Below, one piece after another: positions 15,884 to 25,157 of a stretch of 64,000 bases of DNA. The DNA comes from Hoeflea sp. YIM 152468 (lineage in GTDB: Bacteria; Pseudomonadota; Alphaproteobacteria; Rhizobiales; Rhizobiaceae): NCBI RefSeq assembly GCF_029210485.1, contig NZ_JARGET010000019.1:1-64000 (forward strand). The letters are read 5' to 3'. The position numbers and the translations under genes were made by a program. Position 1 is the first letter of the stretch. Each line of letters opens with the position of its first letter. The notes beneath the pieces were generated by a model. The model worked only from the letters and a program-made list of their open reading frames with translations. It was not told the DNA's origin and ran no database searches.

Positions 15884-16273
15884 CTAGATGATCGAGGCCA
15901 GATCATGCCTGCCGAGGGTCTGCAAAAAAGCATGCCTGGCCTCGCCCAGCACGCCCTTGAGCCCGCAACGTGGCAGAAACGAACATTGCCCGTTGCCAAA
16001 ACAGTCGGCGATGTTGAAGTCCGGCTCCATGTGCAGCGCCACCGATTTCAGATTGATGTCGCGCGCCGGCATGGCCAGCCGCAGACCGCCGTTGCGGCCG
16101 CGCACGGTTGCGACAAACCCGCCGGCCGTGAGGTTTTGCGCCACCTTCATCAGATGGTGTTTCGACACACTAAACTCACGCGCCAGGTCCTCGACCGATT
16201 GCACCTGCTCGGGTGCACGAGCCAGCGCCATCAGGACTCGAAAGGCGTAATCGGTGTGCAGGGTCAGGCGCAT
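15884..16273 (-). CDS. nsrR: NsrR-type Rrf2 family iron-sulfur regulator
   Basis: The 129-residue Rrf2 protein begins MRLTLHTDYAFRVLMALA. It has a helix-turn-helix with FSVSKHHLMKVAQNLTAGGFVATVRGRNGGLRLA and a C-terminal cluster loop with Cys91, Cys97 and Cys103. The spacing and Asp8 (HTDY) match the ligand set of the nitric-oxide-sensing repressor NsrR rather than IscR. AGAGG precedes the ATG. It is divergent from a group III truncated haemoglobin, which supports a nitric-oxide-responsive repressor role. The regulon beyond this pair is unknown. Confidence 0.88.
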   Translation of the reverse strand: MRLTLHTDYAFRVLMALARAPEQVQSVEDLAREFSVSKHHLMKVAQNLTAGGFVATVRGRNGGLRLAMPARDINLKSVALHMEPDFNIADCFGNGQCSFLPRCGLKGVLGEARHAFLQTLGRHDLASII

Positions 16274-16328
16274 GGGAAACCTCTTTTGTCGTCATTGTCA
16301 TATTGCTTTTTGGGGCGCAGAGGAATAG

Positions 16329-16345
16329 TGGTAAATCAAATACCA
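16329..16345. promoter_or_regulatory. candidate NsrR operator
   Basis: TGGTAAATCAAATACCA contains an inverted repeat TGGTA/TACCA with a 7-base AT-rich centre, inside the divergent interval between nsrR and the haemoglobin gene. Rrf2 regulators bind AT-centred dyads of this general form, so it is the best operator candidate. Assignment is inference from position and symmetry. Confidence 0.4.
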
Positions 16346-16477
16346 GAAATAAACTCGTGATGACAACAGTTTTGGCCGTGTCGGCCTGCCGGTGATTTGG
16401 GTCGCCACACGCTTGGCATCACGGTGAACCCGGACGGCGGGCTGATCCGCGCGTTCATCAACAAGTGGCTTTGGGGA

Positions 16478-16497
16478 GCGATCACGCGGATGATCGC
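16478..16497. promoter_or_regulatory. inverted repeat at the haemoglobin translation start
   Basis: GCGATCA and TGATCGC (7-bp arms, 6-base spacer) lie immediately 5' of the ATG at 16506. In RNA the hairpin would sit against the weak ribosome-binding region (GTGAG), so it could affect initiation; in DNA it could be a protein site. If the real start is ATG 16566, it belongs to the 5' leader instead. Confidence 0.35.
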
Positions 16498-16505
16498 TGT
16501 GAGAT

Positions 16506-16955
16506 ATGTCAGACAGACCTGCACCGGTTACCATCAATGCCCGGCCATCGCCGCCACGGGCGCCCATGGTCGAGATCACAGCGGAACAGATTGCTGTTCT
16601 GGTCGACCAGTTTTATGGCGCGATCCGCCAGCACCCGCGCCTCGGCCCGCTGTTTGAGGACCGTCTGGCGGGCAAATGGGATCCGCACCTTGACCAGATG
16701 AACAGGTTCTGGCGTTCGGTGCTGTTGCATTCGGGCGAGTATTCGGGCCAGCCGGTGGTCAAGCACAATGGCCTGCCGGACCTTGAGGAAGATGATTTCC
16801 GGTTGTGGCTGCAGCAGTTCGAGCGCACCACCGCGACGCTGTTTGAGGCGGGCGTCGCTTCAGCCATCCTGACCATCGCCCGGCGCATCGCCCGCAGCCT
16901 GTGGCTGGCGCGGTTCGGCACGCCGTTCAACACGGCGCCCGACTGGCTCACCTGA
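16506..16955 (+). CDS. group III truncated haemoglobin
   Basis: The 149-residue protein has a 2-on-2 globin core from about residue 21: ITAEQIAVLVDQFYGAIRQHPRLGPLFEDRLAGKWDPHLDQMNRFWRSVLLHSGEYSGQPVVKHNGL. The haem-proximal His lies in VVKHNGL and the group III pattern DDFRLWLQQFERT follows. These globins bind oxygen and nitric oxide and are typically linked to nitrosative stress. Either ATG 16506 or ATG 16566 could be the start; the N-terminal 20 residues are Pro-rich and unlike the family. An inverted repeat (16478-16497) ends 8 bp before the first ATG. It is divergent from the nsrR-type gene. Confidence 0.88.
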   Translation: MSDRPAPVTINARPSPPRAPMVEITAEQIAVLVDQFYGAIRQHPRLGPLFEDRLAGKWDPHLDQMNRFWRSVLLHSGEYSGQPVVKHNGLPDLEEDDFRLWLQQFERTTATLFEAGVASAILTIARRIARSLWLARFGTPFNTAPDWLT

Positions 16956-17043
16956 GACGCTCGGGGACCGTTTGCTATCACGCTTCGGAACCGTCGAACG
17001 CGGCGCCCTCTTGCGTGTGAACCTAAACTATCCGCCATCTTCC

Positions 17044-17430
17044 CTATCTGGCGCGCTCCGGGTCGTTCTCGAGGCTGACCGGATGTCCGTGCGGTGTGGC
17101 CCGGGCGGCGCGTTGCCAGGAGGACGAGAGCGCGTCAATCAGCTCCGGACCTGCCACACCCTTGGCCACCAGCAGCGCTTCGAGCGCCGCCAGCCAGTGC
17201 TGGTAATAATCGCTGCCATCGTCGGCCGCATCAGGACTTGCCACCTCTTTGGAAAGCGCTGCGGCCCATTCGCTCCAGCTGAACAGGCCGCGCTGATGCA
17301 GCGCCACGGCGAGCGCGAAGGCCTGCGCCTGCCACGGCTCGGCAAACACCGGTGTGTCGGTTCCGCTGCCCGCGGGCAATCGAAATGGCGTTGCGGCGGC
17401 TGCGCCAGAACCCGTTTCAGGCTTGCTCAA
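17044..17430 (-). CDS. nitrile hydratase accessory (activator) protein
   Basis: The 128-residue protein resembles the activator family that shares the beta-subunit N-terminal fold and inserts cobalt into the alpha subunit: PVFAEPWQAQAFALAVALHQRGLFSWSEWAAALSKEV, then DYYQHWLAALEALLVAKG. Translation probably begins at TTG (17430) preceded by GGGAGAG. The frame overlaps the beta-subunit end by 14 bp, showing translational coupling. It is expected to act as a self-subunit-swapping chaperone with the alpha subunit, as known for cobalt-type enzymes. Confidence 0.88.
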   Translation of the reverse strand: MSKPETGSGAAAATPFRLPAGSGTDTPVFAEPWQAQAFALAVALHQRGLFSWSEWAAALSKEVASPDAADDGSDYYQHWLAALEALLVAKGVAGPELIDALSSSWQRAARATPHGHPVSLENDPERAR

Positions 17431-18076
17431 GATAGCTCTCCCAGGCGTCGATCGACACCGTCAATGCCGGGTCAGCCCCCTGGCCCCAGAGTTCCGTGCC
17501 CTCAAAGCAGATGGTGTAGACCCGTTGCGGGTTCTCACCCTTGCCGTGTGCATTGGTGTCGGGAAACACAAATCCATCCCGCACCGCCTCGACGACGCCG
17601 GTCTTGCCACGGGCGTAGCGCGGCAGCCTGGTGTGGCCCGAAGGGTGCTCGTTGATGGTGCGCACCCGCGCGCCCGGCGCAAAGCGCGGCGCCGCGGCAA
17701 GCTCTCGGTCGCAAGGGCCACCGCGCGACAACACGGCCGCAACATCATCCTTGTGCAGCACCCGTTTCGGCGTCACGCCGGGCCAGATCCCGTGGCCGGC
17801 CGCAAGTTCGTCGGCAGAGACGAAACCGTGCCGTTCGAGCAGCGTTTCAAGCGCCCGGATCCAGATCTCGTAATAGCTTGCCGCATAATAGGTCGCCGGA
17901 TGCAGGCTTTCGCGGGCATGGCGGCTTTCGTCGATGGTCCAGGCGCCAAACGCCCCGGTGGCGATGGTGACGCCAAGCGCGCGGCGCTCCCAATCGGCAT
18001 GAAACACCGGCTCGTCAGGTTCCGGCGCCACCGGGCCAAAGCCCATCTGGCCGCCGAGGTCGTGCGGCCCGTTCAT
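17417..18076 (-). CDS. nthB: nitrile hydratase subunit beta
   Basis: The 219-residue protein begins [35 protein letters not shown], the invariant beta-subunit start. It continues with [29 protein letters not shown] and a C-terminal SH3-like barrel ([34 protein letters not shown]). With the alpha subunit it forms the enzyme that hydrates nitriles to amides in the cytoplasm. Its start overlaps the alpha stop codon by 4 bp (ATGA). No amidase gene follows, so further conversion of the amide depends on distant genes. Confidence 0.95.
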   Translation of the reverse strand: MNGPHDLGGQMGFGPVAPEPDEPVFHADWERRALGVTIATGAFGAWTIDESRHARESLHPATYYAASYYEIWIRALETLLERHGFVSADELAAGHGIWPGVTPKRVLHKDDVAAVLSRGGPCDRELAAAPRFAPGARVRTINEHPSGHTRLPRYARGKTGVVEAVRDGFVFPDTNAHGKGENPQRVYTICFEGTELWGQGADPALTVSIDAWESYLEQA

Positions 18077-18765
18077 GGCGCCCCACCCTCATCTGCGGCG
18101 GCCGGCCACAATGCTCCGGGGCCGAGGGAGCCGGGCCTGAGCGGCAATCCGGTGCCAATCATTGAATCGCGGGTCACCAGCCGGGCAAGGTCGTCCTGGC
18201 TCAGCCCTTCGGTCTCGGCGGGCCGCATCGGCACCACCATGTAGCGCAGCTCTGCCGTCGAATCCCACACCCGGATGCGCGTGGCTTCGGGCAGCACAAG
18301 GCCGAATTCAGCCAGCACACCGCGCGGATCGATCACTGCCTGGCTGCGGTAAGGCGGTGCCTTGTACCAGACCGGCGGCACGCCGAGCACGGTCCACGGA
18401 TAACAGGAGCACAGCGTGCAGACGATGAGATTGTGGGTGTCTTCGGTGTTGAACACCGCCTGCATGTGCTCGCCCTGGCGGCCGGTGTAGCCAAGCGAGG
18501 CGATCGCTGCGGTGGCGTCGCGCCTGAGCCATTCAGCGAAGTCTGGATCGGACCAGGCCTTGGCCACCACGCGGGCGCCGTTGCGCGGCCCGACCTTGGT
18601 CTCGTATGTCTCGACAATGGCATCGACCGCAGCAGGATCGATCAGACCCTTCTCTGTCAGGATCGTCTCCAGCGCCTTGACCCGGGCTGCGAACGGATCA
18701 AGCTCGTTGTCGTGATGATGGTCGTGGTCGTGCGTCACAGCATCCCCCTGATCTTGATAGGCCAT
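18073..18765 (-). CDS. nthA: nitrile hydratase subunit alpha (cobalt type)
   Basis: The 230-residue protein has the metal-binding claw [10 protein letters not shown] (about residue 110). Thr in the CTLCSC motif marks the non-corrin cobalt form, whereas iron enzymes have Ser there. Other family motifs are [38 protein letters not shown] and [17 protein letters not shown]. The N-terminus carries an unusual Asp/His run ([12 protein letters not shown]), possibly a metal-binding lead-in. The ATG at 18765 is chosen because the longer frame covers the divergent promoter. First gene of the nthA-nthB-accessory operon. Confidence 0.95.
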   Translation of the reverse strand: MAYQDQGDAVTHDHDHHHDNELDPFAARVKALETILTEKGLIDPAAVDAIVETYETKVGPRNGARVVAKAWSDPDFAEWLRRDATAAIASLGYTGRQGEHMQAVFNTEDTHNLIVCTLCSCYPWTVLGVPPVWYKAPPYRSQAVIDPRGVLAEFGLVLPEATRIRVWDSTAELRYMVVPMRPAETEGLSQDDLARLVTRDSMIGTGLPLRPGSLGPGALWPAAADEGGAP

Positions 18766-18831
18766 TGTTACGCCGCTGCCTTGACCCTGCCAAGCCCTGT
18801 CAGCGGCCGGTTTCTTGGGTAGACTGTCGAC

Positions 18832-20118
18832 ATGGACATACTGATTCTTGGGGCCACCGGGTTTATCGGCACCGCGGTCATGGCGCGGCTGATGCAGGAT
18901 GGGCATCGGATCACCGGCCTGGGGCGGGATAGCGCGCGCGCCGCGCGGCAAAATCCGGGCTCCAACTTCGTGCAGGCGGATCTGGCGCGGATGCAGCAGG
19001 CCGGAGACTGGACCGAACTGGTCGAACTCCATGATGTCATTGTCAATTGCGCCGGCGCGCTGCAGGACGGGCTGCGCGACGACCTTGCCGCCACCCAGCA
19101 GCGGGCGATGCTAGCGCTTTATACCGCCGCCGCTGCCGCCGGCGGGCGCAGGATCGTGCAGGTTTCGGCACGGCTTGACGGCGCAGGCAGCGACCTGGCC
19201 TTCCTGCAAACCAAGGCCCGCGCGGATGCGGCGCTCAAGGCCTCGGGCCTCGATCATGTCATCCTGCGGCCTGCCCTCGTCATCGGCCGCAACGCCCATG
19301 GCGGGACCGCGCTGCTGCGCGCGCTTGCAAGCTTCCCGCGGCGGCTGCCGTTGATCCACGCCTCGAGCCCGGTTGAAACCGTGGCTCTTGACGATGTCGC
19401 CGAAGCGGTGGCGCGGGCGGTGGATGGCCACCTCCCGCACGGGGCTGATCTTGATCTCGCCGCGGGCCCGGTCCTGAGCCTTGCCCAAACCGTTGCCCGT
19501 CACCGGCAATGGCTCGGCTTCGCGCCGGCCGAACCGGTCGATCTGCCGCCCTGGCTGGCCAGACCGGTGATCGCGCTCGCCGATGTTGCCGGCCGGCTGG
19601 GCTGGCGCTCTGCGCTGCGCTCGACGGCAATGGCGGTCATGGCCGAAGGCGTCACCCGCCGCCCGCAGGGCCAGGCTGCCCCCTTCCCGCTGATGAGCCT
19701 TGAGGAAACCCTTGCCCGCAACCCCGCCGGGGCTCAGGATCTGTGGTTCGCGCGGCTCACGCTGCTCAAGGCTCCGATCATCCTCACGCTGGCGGTGTTC
19801 TGGCTCGTCTCCGGCCTTATCCCGCTGGCAAGATATGCGGTCGCCGCATCCTATCTCGACGGCCTTCTCTCGCCCGGACCGGCGCTGCTGGCCGTTCTGG
19901 CCGGCTGCGCGCTCGATGTGGCGCTCGGGCTTGGCCTGCTGTTTCGCCCCACGGCGCGGTACGCGCTTTTCGGCATGATCGCCGCCAGCCTGGTTTATCT
20001 GGTCGCCGCGACCATCACGGGGGTCACGCTGTGGCTCGATCCGCTGGGGCCGCTGGTCAAGGTGGTGCCGTCGATCCTGTTGACGCTGACGGCGCTGGCC
20101 ATACTGGATGAACGCTGA
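18832..20118 (+). CDS. NAD(P)-binding Rossmann protein with C-terminal DoxX-like membrane domain
   Basis: This 428-residue fusion has two parts. Residues 1-280 are an atypical short-chain reductase/epimerase ([14 protein letters not shown] nucleotide loop; [28 protein letters not shown] near 125-150). Residues 300-428 contain about four transmembrane helices ([45 protein letters not shown]), resembling DoxX-like proteins. Such fusions are annotated as SDR oxidoreductases or complex I assembly-like proteins; the substrate is unknown. It overlaps the next gene by one base (TGATG) and starts 66 bp from the divergent nitrile hydratase operon. Confidence 0.82.
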   Translation: MDILILGATGFIGTAVMARLMQDGHRITGLGRDSARAARQNPGSNFVQADLARMQQAGDWTELVELHDVIVNCAGALQDGLRDDLAATQQRAMLALYTAAAAAGGRRIVQVSARLDGAGSDLAFLQTKARADAALKASGLDHVILRPALVIGRNAHGGTALLRALASFPRRLPLIHASSPVETVALDDVAEAVARAVDGHLPHGADLDLAAGPVLSLAQTVARHRQWLGFAPAEPVDLPPWLARPVIALADVAGRLGWRSALRSTAMAVMAEGVTRRPQGQAAPFPLMSLEETLARNPAGAQDLWFARLTLLKAPIILTLAVFWLVSGLIPLARYAVAASYLDGLLSPGPALLAVLAGCALDVALGLGLLFRPTARYALFGMIAASLVYLVAATITGVTLWLDPLGPLVKVVPSILLTLTALAILDER

Positions 20119-20597
20119 TGACGCTCATTGACATCCTGCTGCCGCTGCATGTGATCGGCGCCGCAGTTCTGCTGGGCACCGGCACCGGGATCGCGTTCTT
20201 CATGCTGATGGCCGTGCGGACCGGCGAGCCCAGGCTCATCGCCCATGTCAGCGGCACTGTGGTGATTGCCGACATGGCGTTCACCGCCACGGCGGTCATC
20301 GCGCAGCCGGTCACCGGCTACCTGCTGGCGCGGCAAGCCGGCTGGCCGTTGTCGGAAGGATGGCTGCTGCTGTCGCTCGGCCTTTACGTTCTGACCGGCA
20401 TCTTCTGGCTGCCGGTCGTCGGCATCCAGATCCGGCTGCGCGATCTGGCGCGCGCGGCAGTCAAGGCGGGCATCCCCCTGCCCGATGACTTCCACAGACT
20501 GTACCGTATCTGGCTGGCCTGCGGGTTTCCGGCCTTTTTCGCGGTGCTGGGCATCGTCTGGCTGATGATCAACAAACCGGCGATCAGCCTATCTTAG
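20118..20597 (+). CDS. DUF2269 family membrane protein
   Basis: The 159-residue protein has four predicted helices: LLPLHVIGAAVLLGTGTGIAFFMLMAV, a central pair around VVIADMAFTATAVIAQPVTGYLLA and WLLLSLGLYVLTGIFWLPVVGIQIRLRDLA, and a C-terminal FFAVLGIVWLMINKPA. The HVIGAxxxxGxGxGIAFFM and QPxTGxxL signatures fit DUF2269, a family with unknown function. Its start codon overlaps the stop of the Rossmann/DoxX gene, so both are probably made together and may form one membrane complex (inference). Confidence 0.82.
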   Translation: MTLIDILLPLHVIGAAVLLGTGTGIAFFMLMAVRTGEPRLIAHVSGTVVIADMAFTATAVIAQPVTGYLLARQAGWPLSEGWLLLSLGLYVLTGIFWLPVVGIQIRLRDLARAAVKAGIPLPDDFHRLYRIWLACGFPAFFAVLGIVWLMINKPAISLS

Positions 20598-21182
20598 CAT
20601 CGGCCACAGGCTCAGGATCAGCAACACGCCCATCGTGATGTTGAACCATTTGAGCCTGACCGGATCGGCCAGCCAGGATCGCAGAACCGAGCCGAAGCCT
20701 GCCCAGGTGAAGACGGCCGGAAAATTTGTCAGCACGAACGCCAGGCCGACCAGAAACACGGTGAGCGTGTAGCGGTCGGGGTTGGTGTAGATCGTCATCG
20801 CCGAGACAGCCATCACCCAGGCCTTGGGGTTCACCCACTGGAATGCCGCCGCCTGGATCAGGGTCAACGGCCGTTCGCCGACCTTGCCGTCGGGCATGGC
20901 CCGCGACATGCCGATCTTCCAGGCGATATAGACCAGATAGGCGCCACCGGCGATCTTCAGCGCCGTGTAGAGAACCGGAACCGTGGCCAGCAAGGCGCCG
21001 AGACCGAAGCCGACGCCGAGCAGCAGCGAGAAGAAGCCGGCCCCGATGCCGACCATATGCGGGACGGTGCGGCGGAAGCCGAAATTCACGCCCGAGGCAA
21101 ACAGCATCATGGTGTTCGGCCCCGGCGTCACCGAGGTGACGAAGGCGAAGATGATCAGGGACAAGAAAGTTTCCGGTGCCAT
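20589..21182 (-). CDS. LysE family exporter
   Basis: The 197-residue membrane protein has the LysE signatures [39 protein letters not shown] and [21 protein letters not shown], plus six helices. AGGAAC lies just before the ATG at 21182, so the longer upstream frame is not used. It converges with the DUF2269 gene and overlaps its 3' end by 9 bp. It is a second, distinct LysE paralogue in this window (see 10687-11319). The exported metabolite is not predictable. Confidence 0.9.
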   Translation of the reverse strand: MAPETFLSLIIFAFVTSVTPGPNTMMLFASGVNFGFRRTVPHMVGIGAGFFSLLLGVGFGLGALLATVPVLYTALKIAGGAYLVYIAWKIGMSRAMPDGKVGERPLTLIQAAAFQWVNPKAWVMAVSAMTIYTNPDRYTLTVFLVGLAFVLTNFPAVFTWAGFGSVLRSWLADPVRLKWFNITMGVLLILSLWPMLR

Positions 21183-21295
21183 ACGGTTCCTGCGGGCAAG
21201 GTGCCGGCCTATGCTTGAGCTTTCGGGCGAAACGCAGACAGTGTCGTCCGGCCCGCATTCGAGATTGTGATCCAAACCTGTCACAGGAGATCCGC

Positions 21296-22141
21296 ATGAG
21301 CGTTCCGCTTCCTACAGCCACCTTCCCTGACGGTCAATCGGTGCCTGCCCTCGGGCTCGGCACCTGGCATATGGGGGAGAGCCGCGCCGCGGCGGCGAGC
21401 GAAATCCGCGCCCTGCAAGCAGGCATCGATTGCGGTATGGTTGTGATCGACACAGCGGAAATGTATGGCAGTGGCGGCGCCGAGGAGATCACCGGCCAAG
21501 CCATCAAGGGCCGGCGCGACGAGGTCTTCCTGGTGTCCAAGGTGCTGCCGTCCAATGCCAGCCGCAAAGGCACCATCGCCGCTTGCGAGGCGAGCCTCAA
21601 GCGACTCGGCACGTCCCATATCGATCTTTACCTGCTGCACTGGCCCGGACGTCACCCCTTGCGTGACACAGTCGAAGCCTTCGAGGAATTGCGCGCGGAC
21701 GGCAAGATTGCCCGCTGGGGCGTGTCGAACTTCGACACCGTCGCCATGCGCCAGCTCTCCGCCCTGCCTGGCGGCAGCAAATGCGCCGCCAACCAGGTGC
21801 TCTACAATCTGTCGACGCGGGGCATCGAGTTCGACCTCATGCCATGGATGCGCGGGAATGCCCTGCCGCTGATGGCCTATTCACCGCTCGATGAAGGCCG
21901 GCTGTTGCGGCATCCGGACCTGGGCAGGATGGCCAAGCAACTCGGCGTCACGCCGGCGCAACTGGCGCTGGCGTTTGTGCTTGCCCGCGACAATGTCATT
22001 GCCATCCCGAAATCCTCCAGCCCCCAGCGCGTGGCGGAAAACCGGGCCGGCGCCGAGATCAGACTGACCGCGGAACAATTGGCGGACCTCGACCGGCTGT
22101 TCCCGCCGCCGCGCTCACGCCAGCCGCTGCAGATGATTTGA
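21296..22141 (+). CDS. aldo/keto reductase
   Basis: The 281-residue TIM-barrel oxidoreductase has the complete AKR tetrad: Asp and Tyr in [15 protein letters not shown] (about 50-60), Lys in [11 protein letters not shown] (about 82) and His in LYLLHWPG (about 115). The NADPH-binding segment [16 protein letters not shown] is near the C-terminus. GGAG precedes the ATG at 21296. The family reduces aldehydes and ketones with NADPH. It is divergent from the LysE exporter gene, 113 bp away, with no clear pathway link. Confidence 0.92.
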   Translation: MSVPLPTATFPDGQSVPALGLGTWHMGESRAAAASEIRALQAGIDCGMVVIDTAEMYGSGGAEEITGQAIKGRRDEVFLVSKVLPSNASRKGTIAACEASLKRLGTSHIDLYLLHWPGRHPLRDTVEAFEELRADGKIARWGVSNFDTVAMRQLSALPGGSKCAANQVLYNLSTRGIEFDLMPWMRGNALPLMAYSPLDEGRLLRHPDLGRMAKQLGVTPAQLALAFVLARDNVIAIPKSSSPQRVAENRAGAEIRLTAEQLADLDRLFPPPRSRQPLQMI

Positions 22142-22243
22142 GATCGCGGCCTTGCCGCGGCATATCAGTTGCTGGACAGGGAAACGCCGCTGGAGACGAT
22201 GAGATCTCCACCGGCGTCGGCATTGGACAACTCAGGTGACGCC

Positions 22244-22510
22244 TCAATAGCTGAGGCATTTCTCCAGCATGGCTGCATCGGGGTATTTGGCATTGGGGCC
22301 GAATTCTGCGTAGCAGCCCGCGGTCCATGCAGGCGCCGTGTTGTCGCGTGGGCCGGCTGTCGCGCCGGGCTTGGCGGCGATCTTCATTTGAGTGCTTGTC
22401 GCCTGCGCGCGTTTGAAGGTGGCCGAACGGCCCTCGGCGCTGGCGGCGCCTGCGGCTGCAAACATGATGCCGAGGGACAAGGCGGCGGTGGTCAGGATGA
22501 TCTTTTTCAT
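22244..22510 (-). CDS. small secreted protein, unknown function
   Basis: The 88-residue protein has a clear signal peptide (MKKIILTTAALSLGIMFAAAGAASA|E). The mature part is about 64 residues and contains two cysteines (GCYAEFG, EKCLSY) that could form a disulfide, plus a basic N-terminal region. GAGGAAC precedes the ATG. I do not recognise the family; it is presumably periplasmic or released. The AT-poor gap on either side shows no partner gene. Confidence 0.7.
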   Translation of the reverse strand: MKKIILTTAALSLGIMFAAAGAASAEGRSATFKRAQATSTQMKIAAKPGATAGPRDNTAPAWTAGCYAEFGPNAKYPDAAMLEKCLSY

Positions 22511-22644
22511 GGCTGGTTCCTCTCTCTGGGGTGTCGCGTTGTTGCGATGATCCCTTGTAGAAAGGTGCGTCTGAACCGAAATGGAACGCCATGTTAATCT
22601 GGCGTTAACCAAGTGCATCTTGATCTGTGGCCTGACCGACCTCC

Positions 22645-23217
22645 TCACATTCCTTGCGGTCCGCGGTTCATGGCGGCGATGCCGGTGCGGCAGATCTCGA
22701 CCAGGCCGAGCGGCTTCATGATCGAGATGAACTGTTCGATCTTGGACACCCGCCCGGTGATCTCGAAGATGAAATGCTCGGTGTTGGCGTCGATCACCTG
22801 AGCGCGGAAGGCATCGGCAAGCCGCAGCGCCTCGACCCGATTGTCGCCCGTTCCGGTGACCTTGACCAGCGCCAGTTCCCGCTCCAGCGCCTTGTCATAG
22901 CCGAGCTCGACCGAGCGTACAGACAAATCAACCACACGGTGGACCGGAACGATGCGTTCGAGCTGGGCCATGATCTGAGCCAGCACATGCGGGGTGGCGG
23001 TGGTGACAATGGTGATGCGCGAGAGGTGCGCCTCGTGCTCGGTCTCGGAGACCGTCAGGCTTTCGATGTTGTAGCCACGGCCGGAAAACAGGCCGATGAC
23101 CCGGGCCAGGACGCCGGGCTCGTTGTCGACCAGAACCGAGAGCGTGTGACTCTCCGGAAGAGCGGTTTCGGCGGTCATGAAATAGGCCGAACCGGTGGGT
23201 TGATGCTGAGCGTTCAT
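22645..23217 (-). CDS. ilvN: acetolactate synthase small (regulatory) subunit
   Basis: The 190-residue protein has an N-terminal ACT domain (HTLSVLVDNEPGVLARVIGLFSGRGYNIESLTVSETEHEAHLSRITIV, residues 20-70) and the conserved C-terminal domain (ELALVKVTG..., IFEITGRVSKIEQFISIMKPLGLVEICRTG). The ACT domain binds valine and confers feedback inhibition on the catalytic subunit. GAGGAAC precedes the ATG, 27 bp after ilvI. The two genes are co-transcribed under the ilv attenuator upstream. Confidence 0.96.
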   Translation of the reverse strand: MNAQHQPTGSAYFMTAETALPESHTLSVLVDNEPGVLARVIGLFSGRGYNIESLTVSETEHEAHLSRITIVTTATPHVLAQIMAQLERIVPVHRVVDLSVRSVELGYDKALERELALVKVTGTGDNRVEALRLADAFRAQVIDANTEHFIFEITGRVSKIEQFISIMKPLGLVEICRTGIAAMNRGPQGM

Positions 23218-23244
23218 GTAATCAGTTCCTCTAACAGGCGCGGC

Positions 23245-25020
23245 TCAAACGAGCGCGCGGCCTTTGGCATCAATGGCGTTGGCGACGGCTTCGTCGGTGG
23301 CTTCATCGGGCAGCAGCATATCGTTGTGCGCCTTGCCCGACGGGATCATCGGGAAGCAGTTGGCAAGGGCTGCGACACGGCAATCGAAAATCACCGGCTG
23401 CGGCGTGTCGATCATGGTCTGAATCGCGTCATCAAGCTCGTCCGGCTTGTCGCAGCGGATGCCGACACCGCCATAGGCCTCGGCCAGCTTGACGAAATCG
23501 GGCATGGATTCGGTATAGGAATGCGACAGCCGGTTGCCGTGCAGCAATTGCTGCCACTGCCGCACCATGCCCATATACTGGTTGTTGAGAATGAAGATCT
23601 TGACCGGCAATCCGTACTGGACCGCGCAGGACATTTCCTGGATGCACATCTGGATCGAGGCGTCGCCGGCGATGTCGATGACCAGACTGTCCCGATGCGC
23701 CACCTGCACGCCGATGGCAGCCGGGAAGCCATAGCCCATGGTGCCGAGCCCGCCGGAGGTCATCCAGCGGTTGGGCTCCTCGAAGCCATAGAACTGCGCT
23801 GCCCACATCTGGTGCTGGCCGACTTCGGTGGTGATGTAGGTGTCGCGGTCCTTGGTCAGCTCATAAAGCCGCTGGATCGCGTATTGCGGCATGATGACGT
23901 CCTTGTTGGGCGTATAGGCCAGCGAATTGCGCGCTTTCCATTTGGATATCCGGGTCCACCACTCGGTCAATTGGCTGCTGTCGGTGGTCTTCGACGCGCG
24001 CCACAGCCGGACCATGTCCTCGAGCACATGACCGACATCACCCAGAATGCCGATATCGGTCCGGACGATCTTGTTGATCGATGACGGATCGATGTCGATG
24101 TGGATTTTCTTCGAGTTCGGTGAGAACGCATCCAGACGCCCGGTGATGCGGTCATCGAAGCGGGCGCCGATGCAGACCATGACATCGCAATCATGCATCG
24201 CCATGTTGGCTTCGTAAGTGCCGTGCATGCCGAGCATGCCCATCCAGTTCTTGCCTGACGCCGGATAGGCGCCCAGCCCCATCAGGGTCGATGTGATCGG
24301 AAAGTCGGTCAGTTCGACCAGTTCGCGCAGCAACTGGCTTGCCTCGCGGCCGGAATTGATCACGCCACCGCCGGAATAGATCATGGGACGCTTGGCGCCG
24401 GCCATCAGCTCGACGGCAGCCCGAATCTTCTCAAGGTCGCCCGAGACTTTCGGCTGGTAGCTCTTCTGCTCGATCACCGGCGATGGCGGGGTGTAGATGC
24501 CGGTGGCGAACTGGACGTCCTTGGGAATGTCGACGACGACCGGACCGGGACGGCCGGTGGTGGCGATGCGGAAGGCTTCATGGATGACGCGGGAGAGCTG
24601 ATTGACGTCCTTGACCAGCCAGTTGTGCTTGGTGCACGGCCGGGTGATGCCGACGGTATCACATTCCTGGAAGGCGTCGGAGCCGATCAGCGAAGTCGGA
24701 ACCTGGCCGGTGAGGCAAACGATGGGAATGGAATCCATCAAGGCGTCCTGCAGCGCCGTCACCACATTGGTGGCGCCTGGACCCGATGTGACCAGAACAA
24801 CCCCGGGCTTTCCGGTCGAGCGGGCGTAACCTTCGGCCATGTGACCGGCGCCCTGTTCGTGACGCACCAGAATATGCTCGATGTCTTCCTGCTGATGCAG
24901 TTCATCGTAAATCGGCAGAACTGCACCACCGGGATAACCGAAGATATGCTCGACGCCATTGTCCTTCAGCGCCTGCAGAACCATTTCCGCGCCTGTCATT
25001 TCCATTTGCTTGCCGGCCAT
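23245..25020 (-). CDS. ilvI: acetolactate synthase large (catalytic) subunit
   Basis: The 591-residue thiamine-diphosphate enzyme catalyses the first common step of valine, leucine and isoleucine synthesis. The catalytic glutamate lies in ILVRHEQGAGHMAEGYAR (about residues 47-65), FAD/substrate segments in the centre, and the TPP motif GDASIQMCIQEM...ILNN at about 450-480. The start MAGKQMEMTGAEMV (ATG 25020) has AAGGGG upstream. A leader peptide and attenuator lie immediately 5'. Confidence 0.96.
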   Translation of the reverse strand: MAGKQMEMTGAEMVLQALKDNGVEHIFGYPGGAVLPIYDELHQQEDIEHILVRHEQGAGHMAEGYARSTGKPGVVLVTSGPGATNVVTALQDALMDSIPIVCLTGQVPTSLIGSDAFQECDTVGITRPCTKHNWLVKDVNQLSRVIHEAFRIATTGRPGPVVVDIPKDVQFATGIYTPPSPVIEQKSYQPKVSGDLEKIRAAVELMAGAKRPMIYSGGGVINSGREASQLLRELVELTDFPITSTLMGLGAYPASGKNWMGMLGMHGTYEANMAMHDCDVMVCIGARFDDRITGRLDAFSPNSKKIHIDIDPSSINKIVRTDIGILGDVGHVLEDMVRLWRASKTTDSSQLTEWWTRISKWKARNSLAYTPNKDVIMPQYAIQRLYELTKDRDTYITTEVGQHQMWAAQFYGFEEPNRWMTSGGLGTMGYGFPAAIGVQVAHRDSLVIDIAGDASIQMCIQEMSCAVQYGLPVKIFILNNQYMGMVRQWQQLLHGNRLSHSYTESMPDFVKLAEAYGGVGIRCDKPDELDDAIQTMIDTPQPVIFDCRVAALANCFPMIPSGKAHNDMLLPDEATDEAVANAIDAKGRALV

Positions 25021-25077
25021 ATCGCCTGACCCCTTGTTCAGTCTGTTTGTCGGGCTCAATAGCCCGGTTTAAGCCAT

Positions 25078-25101
25078 AAAAAAAGGCCCCCGAAGGAGCC
25101 T
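25078..25101 (-). terminator. rho-independent attenuator upstream of ilvI
   Basis: On the minus strand AGGCTCC-TTCG-GGGGCCT forms a 7-bp stem (one G-U pair) with a stable UUCG loop, followed by a run of seven T (25084 down to 25078). It lies 58 bp before the ilvI start codon and after the leader peptide at 25134-25190, the exact geometry of an amino-acid attenuator. Confidence 0.85.
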
Positions 25102-25107
25102 GTGTTT

Positions 25108-25157
25108 CGCGCATGGGTGCTTTCGCCGGGTGGCTACGCCACCCTGCCCATGCGCGA
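25108..25157 (-). promoter_or_regulatory. nested leader hairpins of the ilv attenuator
   Basis: Two nested inverted repeats lie between the control codons and the terminator. The outer arms are CGCGCATGGG and CCCATGCGCG (10 bp) and the inner arms are GGGTGGC and GCCACCC (7 bp, 3-base loop). The outer 5' arm overlaps the last codons of the leader peptide, so a stalled ribosome on the Ile-Leu-Val-Val codons would block it. How this is coupled to terminator formation is not obvious from the sequence, because no clear antiterminator pairing with the terminator stem stands out. Confidence 0.7.

Noticed and set aside
16298-16579. minus-strand frame spanning the NsrR/globin interval
   Set aside because: It overlaps the divergent promoter region and the globin 5' end; no family match or convincing ribosome-binding site.
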